A DNA stretch of 51,858 nucleotides from Acidobacteriaceae bacterium (lineage in GTDB: Bacteria; Acidobacteriota; Terriglobia; Terriglobales; Acidobacteriaceae). The stretch covers positions 1 to 51,858 of the forward strand of contig PKUV01000175.1 in assembly GCA_003131315.1 (NCBI GenBank), in the 5' to 3' direction. The number at the start of each line of letters is the position of its first letter. Position 1 is the first letter of the stretch. The notes under the pieces were generated by a model that was given only the letters and a program-made list of their open reading frames with translations, did no database searches and was not told the DNA's origin. A program made the position numbers and the translations under genes. This document shows, piece after piece, positions 18,292 through 25,104 of the stretch.

Positions 18292-18363
18292 GAGCACGTC
18301 GGATTGGCCGTTTCTTCTTCGATAAGAAAAACTGCGAATACGCTCTAACCAGGAGGGTTCAAT

Positions 18364-20412
18364 ATGCGAATCGAAAGCATCGTGCTGCGAGAACTCAAGA
18401 TGCGGTTAAAGGCCCCTTTCGAGACCAGTTCGGAAGTGACCTGGGACCGCCGGATCTTATTGGTCGAGGTGGCTGTGGATGGACTCCGTGGGTGGGGTGA
18501 GATTACAGCCGCTGAAGATCCTTTCTACAATGGCGAAACCACAGATACCGCCTGGCACATTGTGAAAGACTTCATTGTGCCTTCGGTACTGGGGAAAACC
18601 GTCGAGTACGCTGCTGAGATCGCGAACCTGCTTGATCCGATTCGCGGACACGAGATGGCAAAGGCAGGGGTGGAGAACGCAGTCTGGGATATCGAAGCGC
18701 AGCAAAAAGGGCTCTCCCTGGCGAAGTTGCTTGGCGGAACTCAACAAGAAATCCCCGCCGGAGTGTCCATCGGAATCCAAGACTCGATTTCAATCCTCCT
18801 TGCCAAGATTGAGACCGAACTGCGCGCGGGATATCAGAGGATTAAGCTCAAAATCAAGCCCGGCAAGGATCTCGAGATCGTGGCCGCAGTTCGACGCCAG
18901 TATCCTGACATCAAACTAATGGTTGATGCCAACTCGGCGTATCGACTCGAGCATTTGGAGCAACTCAAGGCGTTGGATCAGCATGACCTTATGATGATCG
19001 AGCAGCCGCTGGCCTGGGACGACATTTACCAGCATTCACTGCTGCAAGCTCGACTAAGCACACCCATCTGCCTGGATGAATGCATCCACAATCCCTCCCA
19101 CGCTGAAGCGGCCATCAAACTGGGTGCCTGCAGGATAATCAACATCAAACTGGGACGAGTGGGAGGGCATACGCGGGCCAAGCAAGTCCATGACGTCAGT
19201 GTGCGGCATTCGATTCCAGTGTGGTGCGGGGGGATGCATGAATCTGGCATCGGCCGTGCCCACAACATTGCCATGTCTGCGTTGCCAGGATTCGTGCTGC
19301 CAGGAGACGTCTCTGCAAGCCAGCGCTATTGGGATGAAGACATTATCGAACCTGAGGTTGAGGTAAGTGCGACCGGCACGATTCGAATTCCCACAACGCC
19401 CGGCCTGGGTTTCTCCGTGCGCCGCGAAAGAGTCGACGCGCTCACAGTTCGCCAGGAACGCTGGGTGGCCAGCAAGTCTGTTGAGGTCGGAAAACAAACC
19501 GAAGAGCCGAACTGCTTCGTTTCGACGCAGGAGGCGCGATCTCAGGAACATAACACCTCCACTTCAGCTGGGGGCGAAATCGTTATCAGAGATGTGGAAG
19601 GAATTGTGGAGCTCGAACAAGTTGAAGCTCTAGAACAGGAGGTTTGGGGCGTCAGGGAACGTGATGTCGTTCCGGCCTCTCTCCTCATACCTGCGAAAGA
19701 AGTAGGCGCACTGATCCTGGGTGCTTTCGCCGGAGTGCGGCTGGTCGGATTCGCATTTGGATTTCTCGGCCAAGAAGGGGGTGATCTCACCGTTCACTCG
19801 CACATTCTCGCGGTCCGGGCCGAATATAAGGACCAGAACCTGGGGTTCCAGCTCAAACTGGCTCAACGTGAGAGGGCGCTCCGACTCGGTGTGCGACAGA
19901 TAACGTGGACGTTTGATCCTCTGCGGAGCCGGAATGCGCACTTGAACTTCGCAAAACTCGGGGTTCTCTGCGATACCTACAAGATCGACTTCTACGGCGA
20001 GCAATCCGGCAGCTTCCTGCACCAAAATGGCACCGATCGTCTGTGGGTGCGCTGGTACATCGACAGCAAACGCGTGCGCGAACGAACTTCGGACAACCGC
20101 GACAAAGAGCGCGCTGTCGCCCCGCCCAATGCCCCTCCAATCCTCCGGATGGGCCACGATGGTGAGCCCTGCCCTTGCACGGATGTGGGTGTATTCCAAA
20201 CAGGAAGTCCGCTGATCTTAGAGATACCGATTGACCGCGGGACGGAGGAGTCTAAACACGGAAGAGAGTGGCGGAGAGAAACGCGGTACGCTTTTACTCG
20301 TGCTCTTCGTGCAGGCCTGATGATCGCAGAATTCTACCGCGTCCGCCGTGACGGACTCGACGTAGGAACCTACGTGCTATATCCCCGTTCTGGAATGCCG
20401 AGTAAGGGATGA
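18364..20412 (+). CDS. Fused N-succinylamino acid racemase (enolase superfamily) and GNAT N-acyltransferase
   Basis: A 682-residue fusion. Residues 1-360 are a MenC/NSAR-type enolase-superfamily enzyme with every catalytic residue in place: K161-x-K163 (RIKLKIKPG), metal ligands D188 (MVDAN), E213 (MIEQP) and D238 (CLDEC), and K262 (NIKLGRVGG). A polar linker (about 370-405) leads to a GNAT domain (about 408-682) of the COG3375 type, with the acyl-CoA loop YKDQNLGFQLKLAQRERAL and the family motif WTFDPLRSRNAHLNFAKLG. In Geobacillus separate genes of these types succinylate D-amino acids and racemise the N-succinyl product; an L-desuccinylase completes conversion to L-amino acids. No desuccinylase is visible here. 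O-succinylbenzoate synthase is an alternative, but no menaquinone gene is near. ATG 18364 has AGGAGG at good spacing. Confidence 0.9.
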   Translation: MRIESIVLRELKMRLKAPFETSSEVTWDRRILLVEVAVDGLRGWGEITAAEDPFYNGETTDTAWHIVKDFIVPSVLGKTVEYAAEIANLLDPIRGHEMAKAGVENAVWDIEAQQKGLSLAKLLGGTQQEIPAGVSIGIQDSISILLAKIETELRAGYQRIKLKIKPGKDLEIVAAVRRQYPDIKLMVDANSAYRLEHLEQLKALDQHDLMMIEQPLAWDDIYQHSLLQARLSTPICLDECIHNPSHAEAAIKLGACRIINIKLGRVGGHTRAKQVHDVSVRHSIPVWCGGMHESGIGRAHNIAMSALPGFVLPGDVSASQRYWDEDIIEPEVEVSATGTIRIPTTPGLGFSVRRERVDALTVRQERWVASKSVEVGKQTEEPNCFVSTQEARSQEHNTSTSAGGEIVIRDVEGIVELEQVEALEQEVWGVRERDVVPASLLIPAKEVGALILGAFAGVRLVGFAFGFLGQEGGDLTVHSHILAVRAEYKDQNLGFQLKLAQRERALRLGVRQITWTFDPLRSRNAHLNFAKLGVLCDTYKIDFYGEQSGSFLHQNGTDRLWVRWYIDSKRVRERTSDNRDKERAVAPPNAPPILRMGHDGEPCPCTDVGVFQTGSPLILEIPIDRGTEESKHGREWRRETRYAFTRALRAGLMIAEFYRVRRDGLDVGTYVLYPRSGMPSKG

Positions 20413-20540
20413 GAGTCCGAGCTTTTTGGTTGGTTTCAGCACCACCTACTTGGGCGTTGGATCCGACATCGGTTATGTAATCAATTTCCCGTCGTTGGAG
20501 TATCGTGAACCCGTACCTATGTTGTACTTTCACGCTCACG

Positions 20541-20554
20541 GTTATGTGCCCATC
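20541..20554 (+). repeat. Direct repeat DR-L flanking the recombinase trio
   Basis: GTTATGTGCCCATC here and GTTATGTGACCATC at 24203-24216 agree at 13 of 14 positions in the same orientation, 3.66 kb apart, one on each side of the three recombinase genes. They are candidates for element ends or recombinase binding sites. The similarity stops outside the 14 bp. Confidence 0.5.
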
Positions 20555-20807
20555 AGTTTGTAGACTTGGACGGGATCGATCCTGCCGTATCGCGTCTCCC
20601 GATTTCGGATACGACGCGCGACGTGGATGACCACTTACAGCCCGAAAGGTTTTTTGGGGAGAGTGAACAACTCTGCACACGGCCCCCAGGCCTTTTTCCC
20701 AAAGCGATGTCGTTGTTTCGCACCTTTGCAGCCAATCGGGCGATTCCGGACGGGTTGTCGGCAAACCGGAACTTGTATGGCGTCAGCGTGCAATCCTTAG
20801 AATGAAG

Positions 20808-20830
20808 AGGGCGACGTTCTCCGTCGCCCT
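20808..20830 (-). terminator. Hairpin downstream of recombinase operon
   Basis: AGGGCGACG and CGTCGCCCT form a perfect 9-bp GC-rich stem around a 5-nt loop (TTCTC), 36 bp beyond the last stop codon of the trio. There is no clear T-run on either side, so intrinsic termination would be weak. It may also act on read-through from the racemase gene. Confidence 0.4.
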
Positions 20831-20866
20831 TCCATGAATGCACCAAGGGGGAGATCAACTTGGCCT

Positions 20867-21874
20867 TCAGAGCTTCCGTAGGAACTCCATTAGGCTCGGA
20901 TCGTCTCGCCACCGTTTCTTGATTCTGCGATGCCCACTTCCTGGGTCGCAGGCGGCCAGAGCCTTTGCTTTAAGAGTCAGGTCTGTTTCCGCATAGATAT
21001 TTGTCGTATCGAGTGAAACATGGCCCAGCCACGCCCTGATCGTGTTCAGATCAACACCGGCGCGAAGCAGGTGGGTTGCGGTCGTATGGCGAATGGTATG
21101 CGGGCTAATGCGCTTGGTTTTTAGCGATGGGATCTTTTCCGCCGCGGCTCCCGCATGACGCGTCACGAGCGCATGGATTCCAAAGCGCGTCATCGCGTCG
21201 CCGTATCGGTTGAGGAACAACGGATTAGCCGCATCTCGTCCACGGATGAGAGGTTGGAGTTCAGTCATCGTCTTTTTCCAGAGCGGACAAAACCGAACCT
21301 TCCGACCTTTACCGCGGATCTTCGCAGAACCAGTCCCTGTCGAGTCCCAAGTCAGGTCCTCAATCATGACTTGAGCCGCCTCGGTGGCTCGCGCCCCCGA
21401 GTTGTAGAGAAACAACAGCAAGGCGTAATCTCTTTGGCCGTGTTCACTCGTGCGATCTGGGGCCCGAAGGAGTCCGTCGATTTCGTCTTTCTCCATGTAA
21501 GGGACTGGGGTTCTCCACGCTCGTTTGAATGGAACGCTACGAATCTGTGCGCACCACTCCACATGCTCAGGGCTACGTCCCCCTGTAAACCGAGCGAAGG
21601 CGTGAAGCGTGGCAAGCCTCTGGTTTCTCGTGGCAACCGAGCAATTTCGAGACTGCTCCAAATGCGACAGAAAATCCGAAACAATGTTGGGCGAGAGGGC
21701 GTCGATTACGAGCTTGTCGACTGTTGTTTTGCGTTGAGTGGCAACAAACGGCAGGAACAAACAGAAGGTGTCGCGATAGCTCTGCTGCGTATTTCGCGAT
21801 ACCCCGCGCTCATGCACCAGATGCTCCGATAGAAAACGGCGGACCCAGAAGCCAACAGAGGCGTGGTCAGGCAT
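20867..21874 (-). CDS. Tyrosine recombinase, third of trio
   Basis: 335 residues from the ATG at 21874, chosen for its GGAGG site; the frame extends to 21904. An N-terminal SAM-like core-binding domain (FLSEHLVHERGVSRNTQQSY) precedes the catalytic domain with the first Arg in NSGARATEAAQV, HTIRHTTATHLL (His-x-x-Arg) and WLGHVSLDTTNIYAE (His and the nucleophilic Tyr). All catalytic residues are present. It overlaps the preceding recombinase gene by 8 bp, implying translational coupling. The extended C-terminus (SGHRRIKKRWRDDPSLMEFL) is characteristic of one RIT subfamily. Its natural sites are probably the TTATGTG-containing repeats nearby, which is inference. Confidence 0.93.
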   Translation of the reverse strand: MPDHASVGFWVRRFLSEHLVHERGVSRNTQQSYRDTFCLFLPFVATQRKTTVDKLVIDALSPNIVSDFLSHLEQSRNCSVATRNQRLATLHAFARFTGGRSPEHVEWCAQIRSVPFKRAWRTPVPYMEKDEIDGLLRAPDRTSEHGQRDYALLLFLYNSGARATEAAQVMIEDLTWDSTGTGSAKIRGKGRKVRFCPLWKKTMTELQPLIRGRDAANPLFLNRYGDAMTRFGIHALVTRHAGAAAEKIPSLKTKRISPHTIRHTTATHLLRAGVDLNTIRAWLGHVSLDTTNIYAETDLTLKAKALAACDPGSGHRRIKKRWRDDPSLMEFLRKL

Positions 21875-22811
21875 CGTGCACCTCCGCGAAGACATAGCGC
21901 TCAAAGCAGCGGTTGGCTTCCTGGAGCAGCTCCCGTGTCATCTGAAGGTACACGGATGTTTCATCTACTCGGCAGTGCCCGAGATATGTGGACAGCAAAG
22001 GGAGCATCCTCTGTACGTCTTTCCCCTCGCGATACCAGGTCAACAGACGCGTCACGGCAAACGTGTGCCGAAAATCATGGAGTCTCGGCTGGTAGCGGGC
22101 ACTGTCGAATCGCAGTATCCCGGCCTCCTTTCTCAGCCATTGGAATTGATGGTCGGCGTGATCGTTGCGGATCATCATCCCTATCTTTGTGGCGAGAACT
22201 GTCGGGGGTCGTTGGTACCCCAGACCCGGCCGATGTCGCATTCGGTAAAGTCTCAAGATGCTGACAAGATCTTCCCCAATCGGAACCAGTCGGGACTTGC
22301 CGAACTTCGTTTCCCGAATCGTCAGTGCGGCATTCCTGAAATCCGCATCCGCATGCTTCAGGCGAGTCGCCTCCCCCAATCGCAATCCTGTTCCGTAGAG
22401 CACGAGGATCAAGGTACGCATGGTGTCTGGCGACAATGGGCATGTTGGTGGGTAGTGTGAGTCAGGCACGCCCAGCAACCGACGGACATCTTCAGTTGAA
22501 TAGATGTAAGGCACGAAGCGCGGCGGTCGATCAGGCATCGAGGTCGGGAGTATCTGATGTTGCATGTAACCGCGGCTAGTTGCAAAACGGAAAAAACAGC
22601 CAAGCGCCCAATACCGATGGAACCAAGCGCTCGTCACTATCCCACCCTGGACCGGTAAGAAAGCGTCGCTGTGTTGGGTCGTGAGGGCATCAAGTTCGAG
22701 ATTCCCTGTCTTCCTGAGAAACGACTTCAGGATGCGGGCTGGTGTGGTGTAGGAACTGCCCAACGCCTGCTTGTATTGAATGAACTCCTCAATGGCGGGA
22801 GCGAGTTTCAT
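21867..22811 (-). CDS. Tyrosine recombinase, second of trio
   Basis: 314 residues. The catalytic set is Arg in GTGLRLGEATRL, HDFRHTFAV, and the C-terminal LSTYLGHCRVDETSVYLQMT containing the His and the Tyr nucleophile. The N-terminal domain (FIQYKQALGSSYTTPARILK) resembles the core-binding domain of integrases. The ATG shares an ATGA with the stop of the first recombinase gene. Its sequence is clearly different from both neighbours, as expected when the three proteins form a mixed complex rather than arising from recent duplication. Confidence 0.93.
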   Translation of the reverse strand: MKLAPAIEEFIQYKQALGSSYTTPARILKSFLRKTGNLELDALTTQHSDAFLPVQGGIVTSAWFHRYWALGCFFRFATSRGYMQHQILPTSMPDRPPRFVPYIYSTEDVRRLLGVPDSHYPPTCPLSPDTMRTLILVLYGTGLRLGEATRLKHADADFRNAALTIRETKFGKSRLVPIGEDLVSILRLYRMRHRPGLGYQRPPTVLATKIGMMIRNDHADHQFQWLRKEAGILRFDSARYQPRLHDFRHTFAVTRLLTWYREGKDVQRMLPLLSTYLGHCRVDETSVYLQMTRELLQEANRCFERYVFAEVHDA

Positions 22812-24157
22812 TGGATGCCTCCTAACCCGACATTGGAAACCTCGCGCAGTGAGCTCAAGCGTTCCTTTGCCCAGTCTGCCGTAATTGGCTGTGTCTGGGT
22901 TCGCAGGTACTCCGTTAAACTCGATAGTTTCACGCCGGCAACCTGCTCCAATTTCCTACGCTCGACCTTGGCATAGATTTGCGCCGATCTCGGTGAGCGG
23001 TGACCAAGGTGATCACCGATCTCTTTGAGCGAAAATCCTTCGTCCAAGAGATGCGTGGCGCAGGCGTGGCGCAAACTGTGCGGTCCATAATGTGGCAGCC
23101 GGCAGCCAAGTGCTCGAATGTGAAGTGCGATAGAACAGGATGCACCGCGCGTCATCATCGGTCGATGGGGTTTTCGTAGGGAGAGGAAAACGAAGCGGGA
23201 GGAGCATTGGGGCCGCACGTTCCGCAAGTACTTCAGAATGGCATTTCCTACTTCGGCGGTGAGTGGAAATTCCTGAATTCGCTTGTTCTTCAGACGACGC
23301 ACGCGGATCTTTTCATTGGCCCAGTCGAAGTCGTCCAACGTCAGGGCGCAGACCTCCCCTATGCGGAGACCGTACACCGCCAGAAGCAGAATGATTGCAC
23401 GGTCGCGAATATGGCTCGGACGTTTTGTGTTGAGATTGGCAATCAAATGCTGGGTCTGTTCCCAGGTTGGACCTTCTGGGAGTCCGGCCATCGAATAGAT
23501 GCTCGGACTCTCTATCGTCTCCGCCAATCCGGGCATACACCATTGGCGCTGGCTTGCGTAGCGGAAAAAGGCGCGCAGCGACTGAGCATATGCTTTGATT
23601 GTCGATTTCTTCCAGCTACGCGCCTTGTTCTGAACAAAGTAGGCGGCAATAGTCGCGGGAGATGCTTCCTTCAGAGAGATGCTCTGACTCCCGAGCCACT
23701 CGAAGAAAAGATGCAACGCTCCTGAGCGTGTCGAAAGTGTTTGCTCCGTGTATCCTCTGTCGTCTCGGAGTTCTTTGAGAAAACCATCGAGTTCTGGCTT
23801 GAACTGAGGATTGCGGTCCGGATCACGCCACTTGCCCAGGAAGCGAAACCAATTCCTGGCGACATAAACGAATCTCTTCGTTGCGGTCTCGCGCGTTTCG
23901 GTTTTGGAGTTCGGTGCGCAGGACTTGGCGACCCAGCCCTTGGCCGCTCGGACGATCTGCGTTTGCGCGATCTCCCTTGCTTGCCGCACGTTCACCCTCT
24001 CCGCAATGGCGAGCAACAGCCTGTTAACGTTTCGGAGCGTGCGCAAATCATGGCCCCGTTCGTTCAAATCACAGAGAAAAGCATGCCGCTCTTCGGCAAA
24101 GCGGCCCGTCTTGTAAATCCATACCGAATTACTGCGTTTCACTAGCTGGTCAAACAT
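22808..24157 (-). CDS. Tyrosine recombinase, first of trio
   Basis: 449 residues from the ATG at 24157 (MFDQLVKRSNSVWIYKTGRF), with AAGGAG 8 nt upstream. A GTG-initiated extension to 24259 would run through the inverted repeat and is unlikely. An additional N-terminal region (about 110 residues) precedes the core-binding domain. Catalytic motifs are YGLRIGEVCALT, PHSLRHACATHLL and HLGHRSPRSAQIYAKVERRK. It overlaps the second recombinase gene by 4 bp. Its upstream region (24158-24312) carries two TTATGTG sites and the 20-bp palindrome, where self-regulation or strand exchange could occur. Confidence 0.93.
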   Translation of the reverse strand: MFDQLVKRSNSVWIYKTGRFAEERHAFLCDLNERGHDLRTLRNVNRLLLAIAERVNVRQAREIAQTQIVRAAKGWVAKSCAPNSKTETRETATKRFVYVARNWFRFLGKWRDPDRNPQFKPELDGFLKELRDDRGYTEQTLSTRSGALHLFFEWLGSQSISLKEASPATIAAYFVQNKARSWKKSTIKAYAQSLRAFFRYASQRQWCMPGLAETIESPSIYSMAGLPEGPTWEQTQHLIANLNTKRPSHIRDRAIILLLAVYGLRIGEVCALTLDDFDWANEKIRVRRLKNKRIQEFPLTAEVGNAILKYLRNVRPQCSSRFVFLSLRKPHRPMMTRGASCSIALHIRALGCRLPHYGPHSLRHACATHLLDEGFSLKEIGDHLGHRSPRSAQIYAKVERRKLEQVAGVKLSSLTEYLRTQTQPITADWAKERLSSLREVSNVGLGGIQ

Positions 24158-24202
24158 TTGGCTGACTCCTTGGAGTGAATTTGAAATCAGCCAAGTATGC
24201 AA

Positions 24203-24216
24203 GTTATGTGACCATC
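24203..24216 (+). repeat. Direct repeat DR-R flanking the recombinase trio
   Basis: GTTATGTGACCATC, the right-hand partner of 20541-20554. It also coincides with the outer end of inverted repeat copy B, so the same TTATGTG site may serve as helicase promoter element and recombinase site. Confidence 0.5.
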
Positions 24217-24292
24217 GGCACCCGCAGCGACCCGAAAGAAAGGTGTTTCCGTGAAGCACGACAACATAACTGACATCTACACATATTTGCGC
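24204..24292 (+). repeat. Inverted repeat copy B with helicase 5' remnant
   Basis: A plus-strand copy of 8361-8273: the upstream region, the AAGGTG ribosome site and, from GTG 24251, codons reading VKHDNITDIYTY, identical to the helicase N-terminus. The frame then leaves the homology exactly at 24293, where the 20-bp palindrome starts, and stops at a TAG about 12 codons later. It is a relic pointing opposite to the gene it came from. Confidence 0.85.
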
Positions 24293-24312
24293 TTATGTGG
24301 TCGACCACATAA
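24293..24312. promoter_or_regulatory. Perfect 20-bp palindrome at the island edge
   Basis: TTATGTGGTCGACCACATAA reads identically on both strands. Its half-site TTATGTGG is the first element upstream of the helicase (minus 8361-8354). Such symmetry fits a recombinase or repressor dimer site, or a fold-back junction left by an inversion. Confidence 0.7.
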
Positions 24313-24380
24313 ACGCATGTAGTCGTAGATCGTGCAAAGTTCAGACATGGAAGTCCCCTGGTACACGGGAAGGATTGCCA

Positions 24381-24422
24381 TAGAGAAAGATAAGGAGGAA
24401 AAAGGAGGAAGAAGGAAGAGGG
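24381..24422 (+). repeat. Polypurine tract
   Basis: Forty-two bases are purine except one T (24390), including AAGGAGGAAAAAGGAGGAAG. It lies 14 bp beyond the stop of the 222-residue ICE gene. On the transcript it is a pyrimidine-rich tail. It could influence termination or form triplex DNA; neither is shown. Confidence 0.6.
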
Positions 24423-24435
24423 GTGATGCGGAAGG

Positions 24436-25104
24436 CTAGTTTGCCGACAGGAAGATGTCCTGCAGACTCAAGCCCGGCCAGCGGATCGAACCAGTTTCAG
24501 CCGGAAGACTGATCGCTCCACTCTCCACGCCCCAGCTGAGCCAGGAAAGAAACTGTTCCTTCTCGCCCTTGACCAGCACCGGAGCACATCCGATACCAAG
24601 AGCCCGGATGATCGCCTGATGCGTTTCCAGTTCACCCGCAAACCAGTCAGCCCAGGCCGGCATTCCGGGGATCCCGTGAATATGGGCGAGAGAGGCCCAG
24701 ATGAATCCGTTTTCCGAGCTTGCCAGCAGAGTTCGTCCCGAACCCACCGACACGTTGGAAGCGAACTCTTCCGACAACGCGATAAGGTGACGCAGGGGCC
24801 TCTTGCGCCCGGCAAGCTGTACCGATCCTTTGAAGCACTGTGCGTTTCGTTCGAGACATACTCGAATCGGCTGTACACCCGGTCCTTCCACTATGAACCT
24901 ATCTCCCAGGGAGATCGCCGCGCTTACGGCTGCAACCTGTGTGTCCCCGCCAATCACCGAAATGAAATGCGCTTTAGCTTGTCGCGGAGGATCGGGCAAA
25001 ACTTCCCCGATAAATCGGTCCAGGCGCAATTTGATGCTGGTGGTAGTCTTCTCCGTGCTCTTCACGTAGGTCAGCCAGCCGAATCGAAGGTGTGCATTTT
25101 TCAT
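24436..25104 (-). CDS. Hypothetical ICE protein (222 aa)
   Basis: A soluble protein with no motif I recognise. The N-terminus is KSTEKTTTSIKLRLDRFIGE and the middle SAAISLGDRFIVEGPGVQPI looks like a beta-rich fold; the C-terminus contains several Trp residues (IPGMPAWADWFAGELE). Its ATG has AAGGAGG and overlaps the methyltransferase stop by 4 bp, so the two are co-translated and may work together. It is the last gene before the island, so in the uninterrupted element the helicase would follow next. Confidence 0.7.
   Translation of the reverse strand: MKNAHLRFGWLTYVKSTEKTTTSIKLRLDRFIGEVLPDPPRQAKAHFISVIGGDTQVAAVSAAISLGDRFIVEGPGVQPIRVCLERNAQCFKGSVQLAGRKRPLRHLIALSEEFASNVSVGSGRTLLASSENGFIWASLAHIHGIPGMPAWADWFAGELETHQAIIRALGIGCAPVLVKGEKEQFLSWLSWGVESGAISLPAETGSIRWPGLSLQDIFLSAN

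Larger units (their letters stand above)
20413..20866. other. Non-coding stretch between racemase fusion and recombinase trio
   Basis: No frame here has a start, ribosome site and protein-like product. It contains the 14-bp direct repeat at 20541-20554 that matches 24203-24216, a second TTATGT at 20473 (GGTTATGTAATC), and a hairpin at 20808-20830. It probably holds the left end of the recombinase element and the terminators of two convergent transcripts. Confidence 0.5.
20541..24216 (-). mobile_element. Recombinase-in-trio (RIT-like) unit
   Basis: Three different tyrosine recombinases lie in one overlapping operon (24157-22808, 22811-21867, 21874-20867), the defining layout of RIT elements. 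Boundaries here are set to the 14-bp direct repeats. Published RIT units are described as carrying inverted terminal repeats; I could not find a convincing inverted pair at these ends, so the limits are provisional. Confidence 0.6.
8354..24313. mobile_element. 16-kb island interrupting the conjugative element
   Basis: Gene order suggests insertion: the ICE operon reads methyltransferase, hypothetical (ending at 24436), then this island, then helicase and DUF932, all on the minus strand. CCACATAAA occurs in direct orientation at both junctions (8354-8362 and 24305-24313) and the flanks then diverge. Contents are peptidases, a TonB receptor, RpiR, the racemase fusion and three tyrosine recombinases at the right end. 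Whether the recombinases moved the whole island or only themselves cannot be told from one sequence. The boundaries are inference. Confidence 0.45.

Noticed and set aside
20553-20912. 119-codon minus frame downstream of the recombinase trio
   Set aside because: It starts inside the recombinase gene, runs through the hairpin and has no family-like sequence.
21155-21832. 225-codon plus-strand frame within the third recombinase
   Set aside because: Antisense to a gene with a full catalytic motif set; it has no motif of its own.
24158-24259. GTG-initiated N-terminal extension of the first recombinase
   Set aside because: It would translate the inverted repeat and has no ribosome site; the ATG at 24157 has AAGGAG at good spacing.
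24293-24312. CRISPR-type repeat
   Set aside because: The palindrome occurs once, with no regularly spaced copies or spacers; TTATGTG repeats are irregularly placed.
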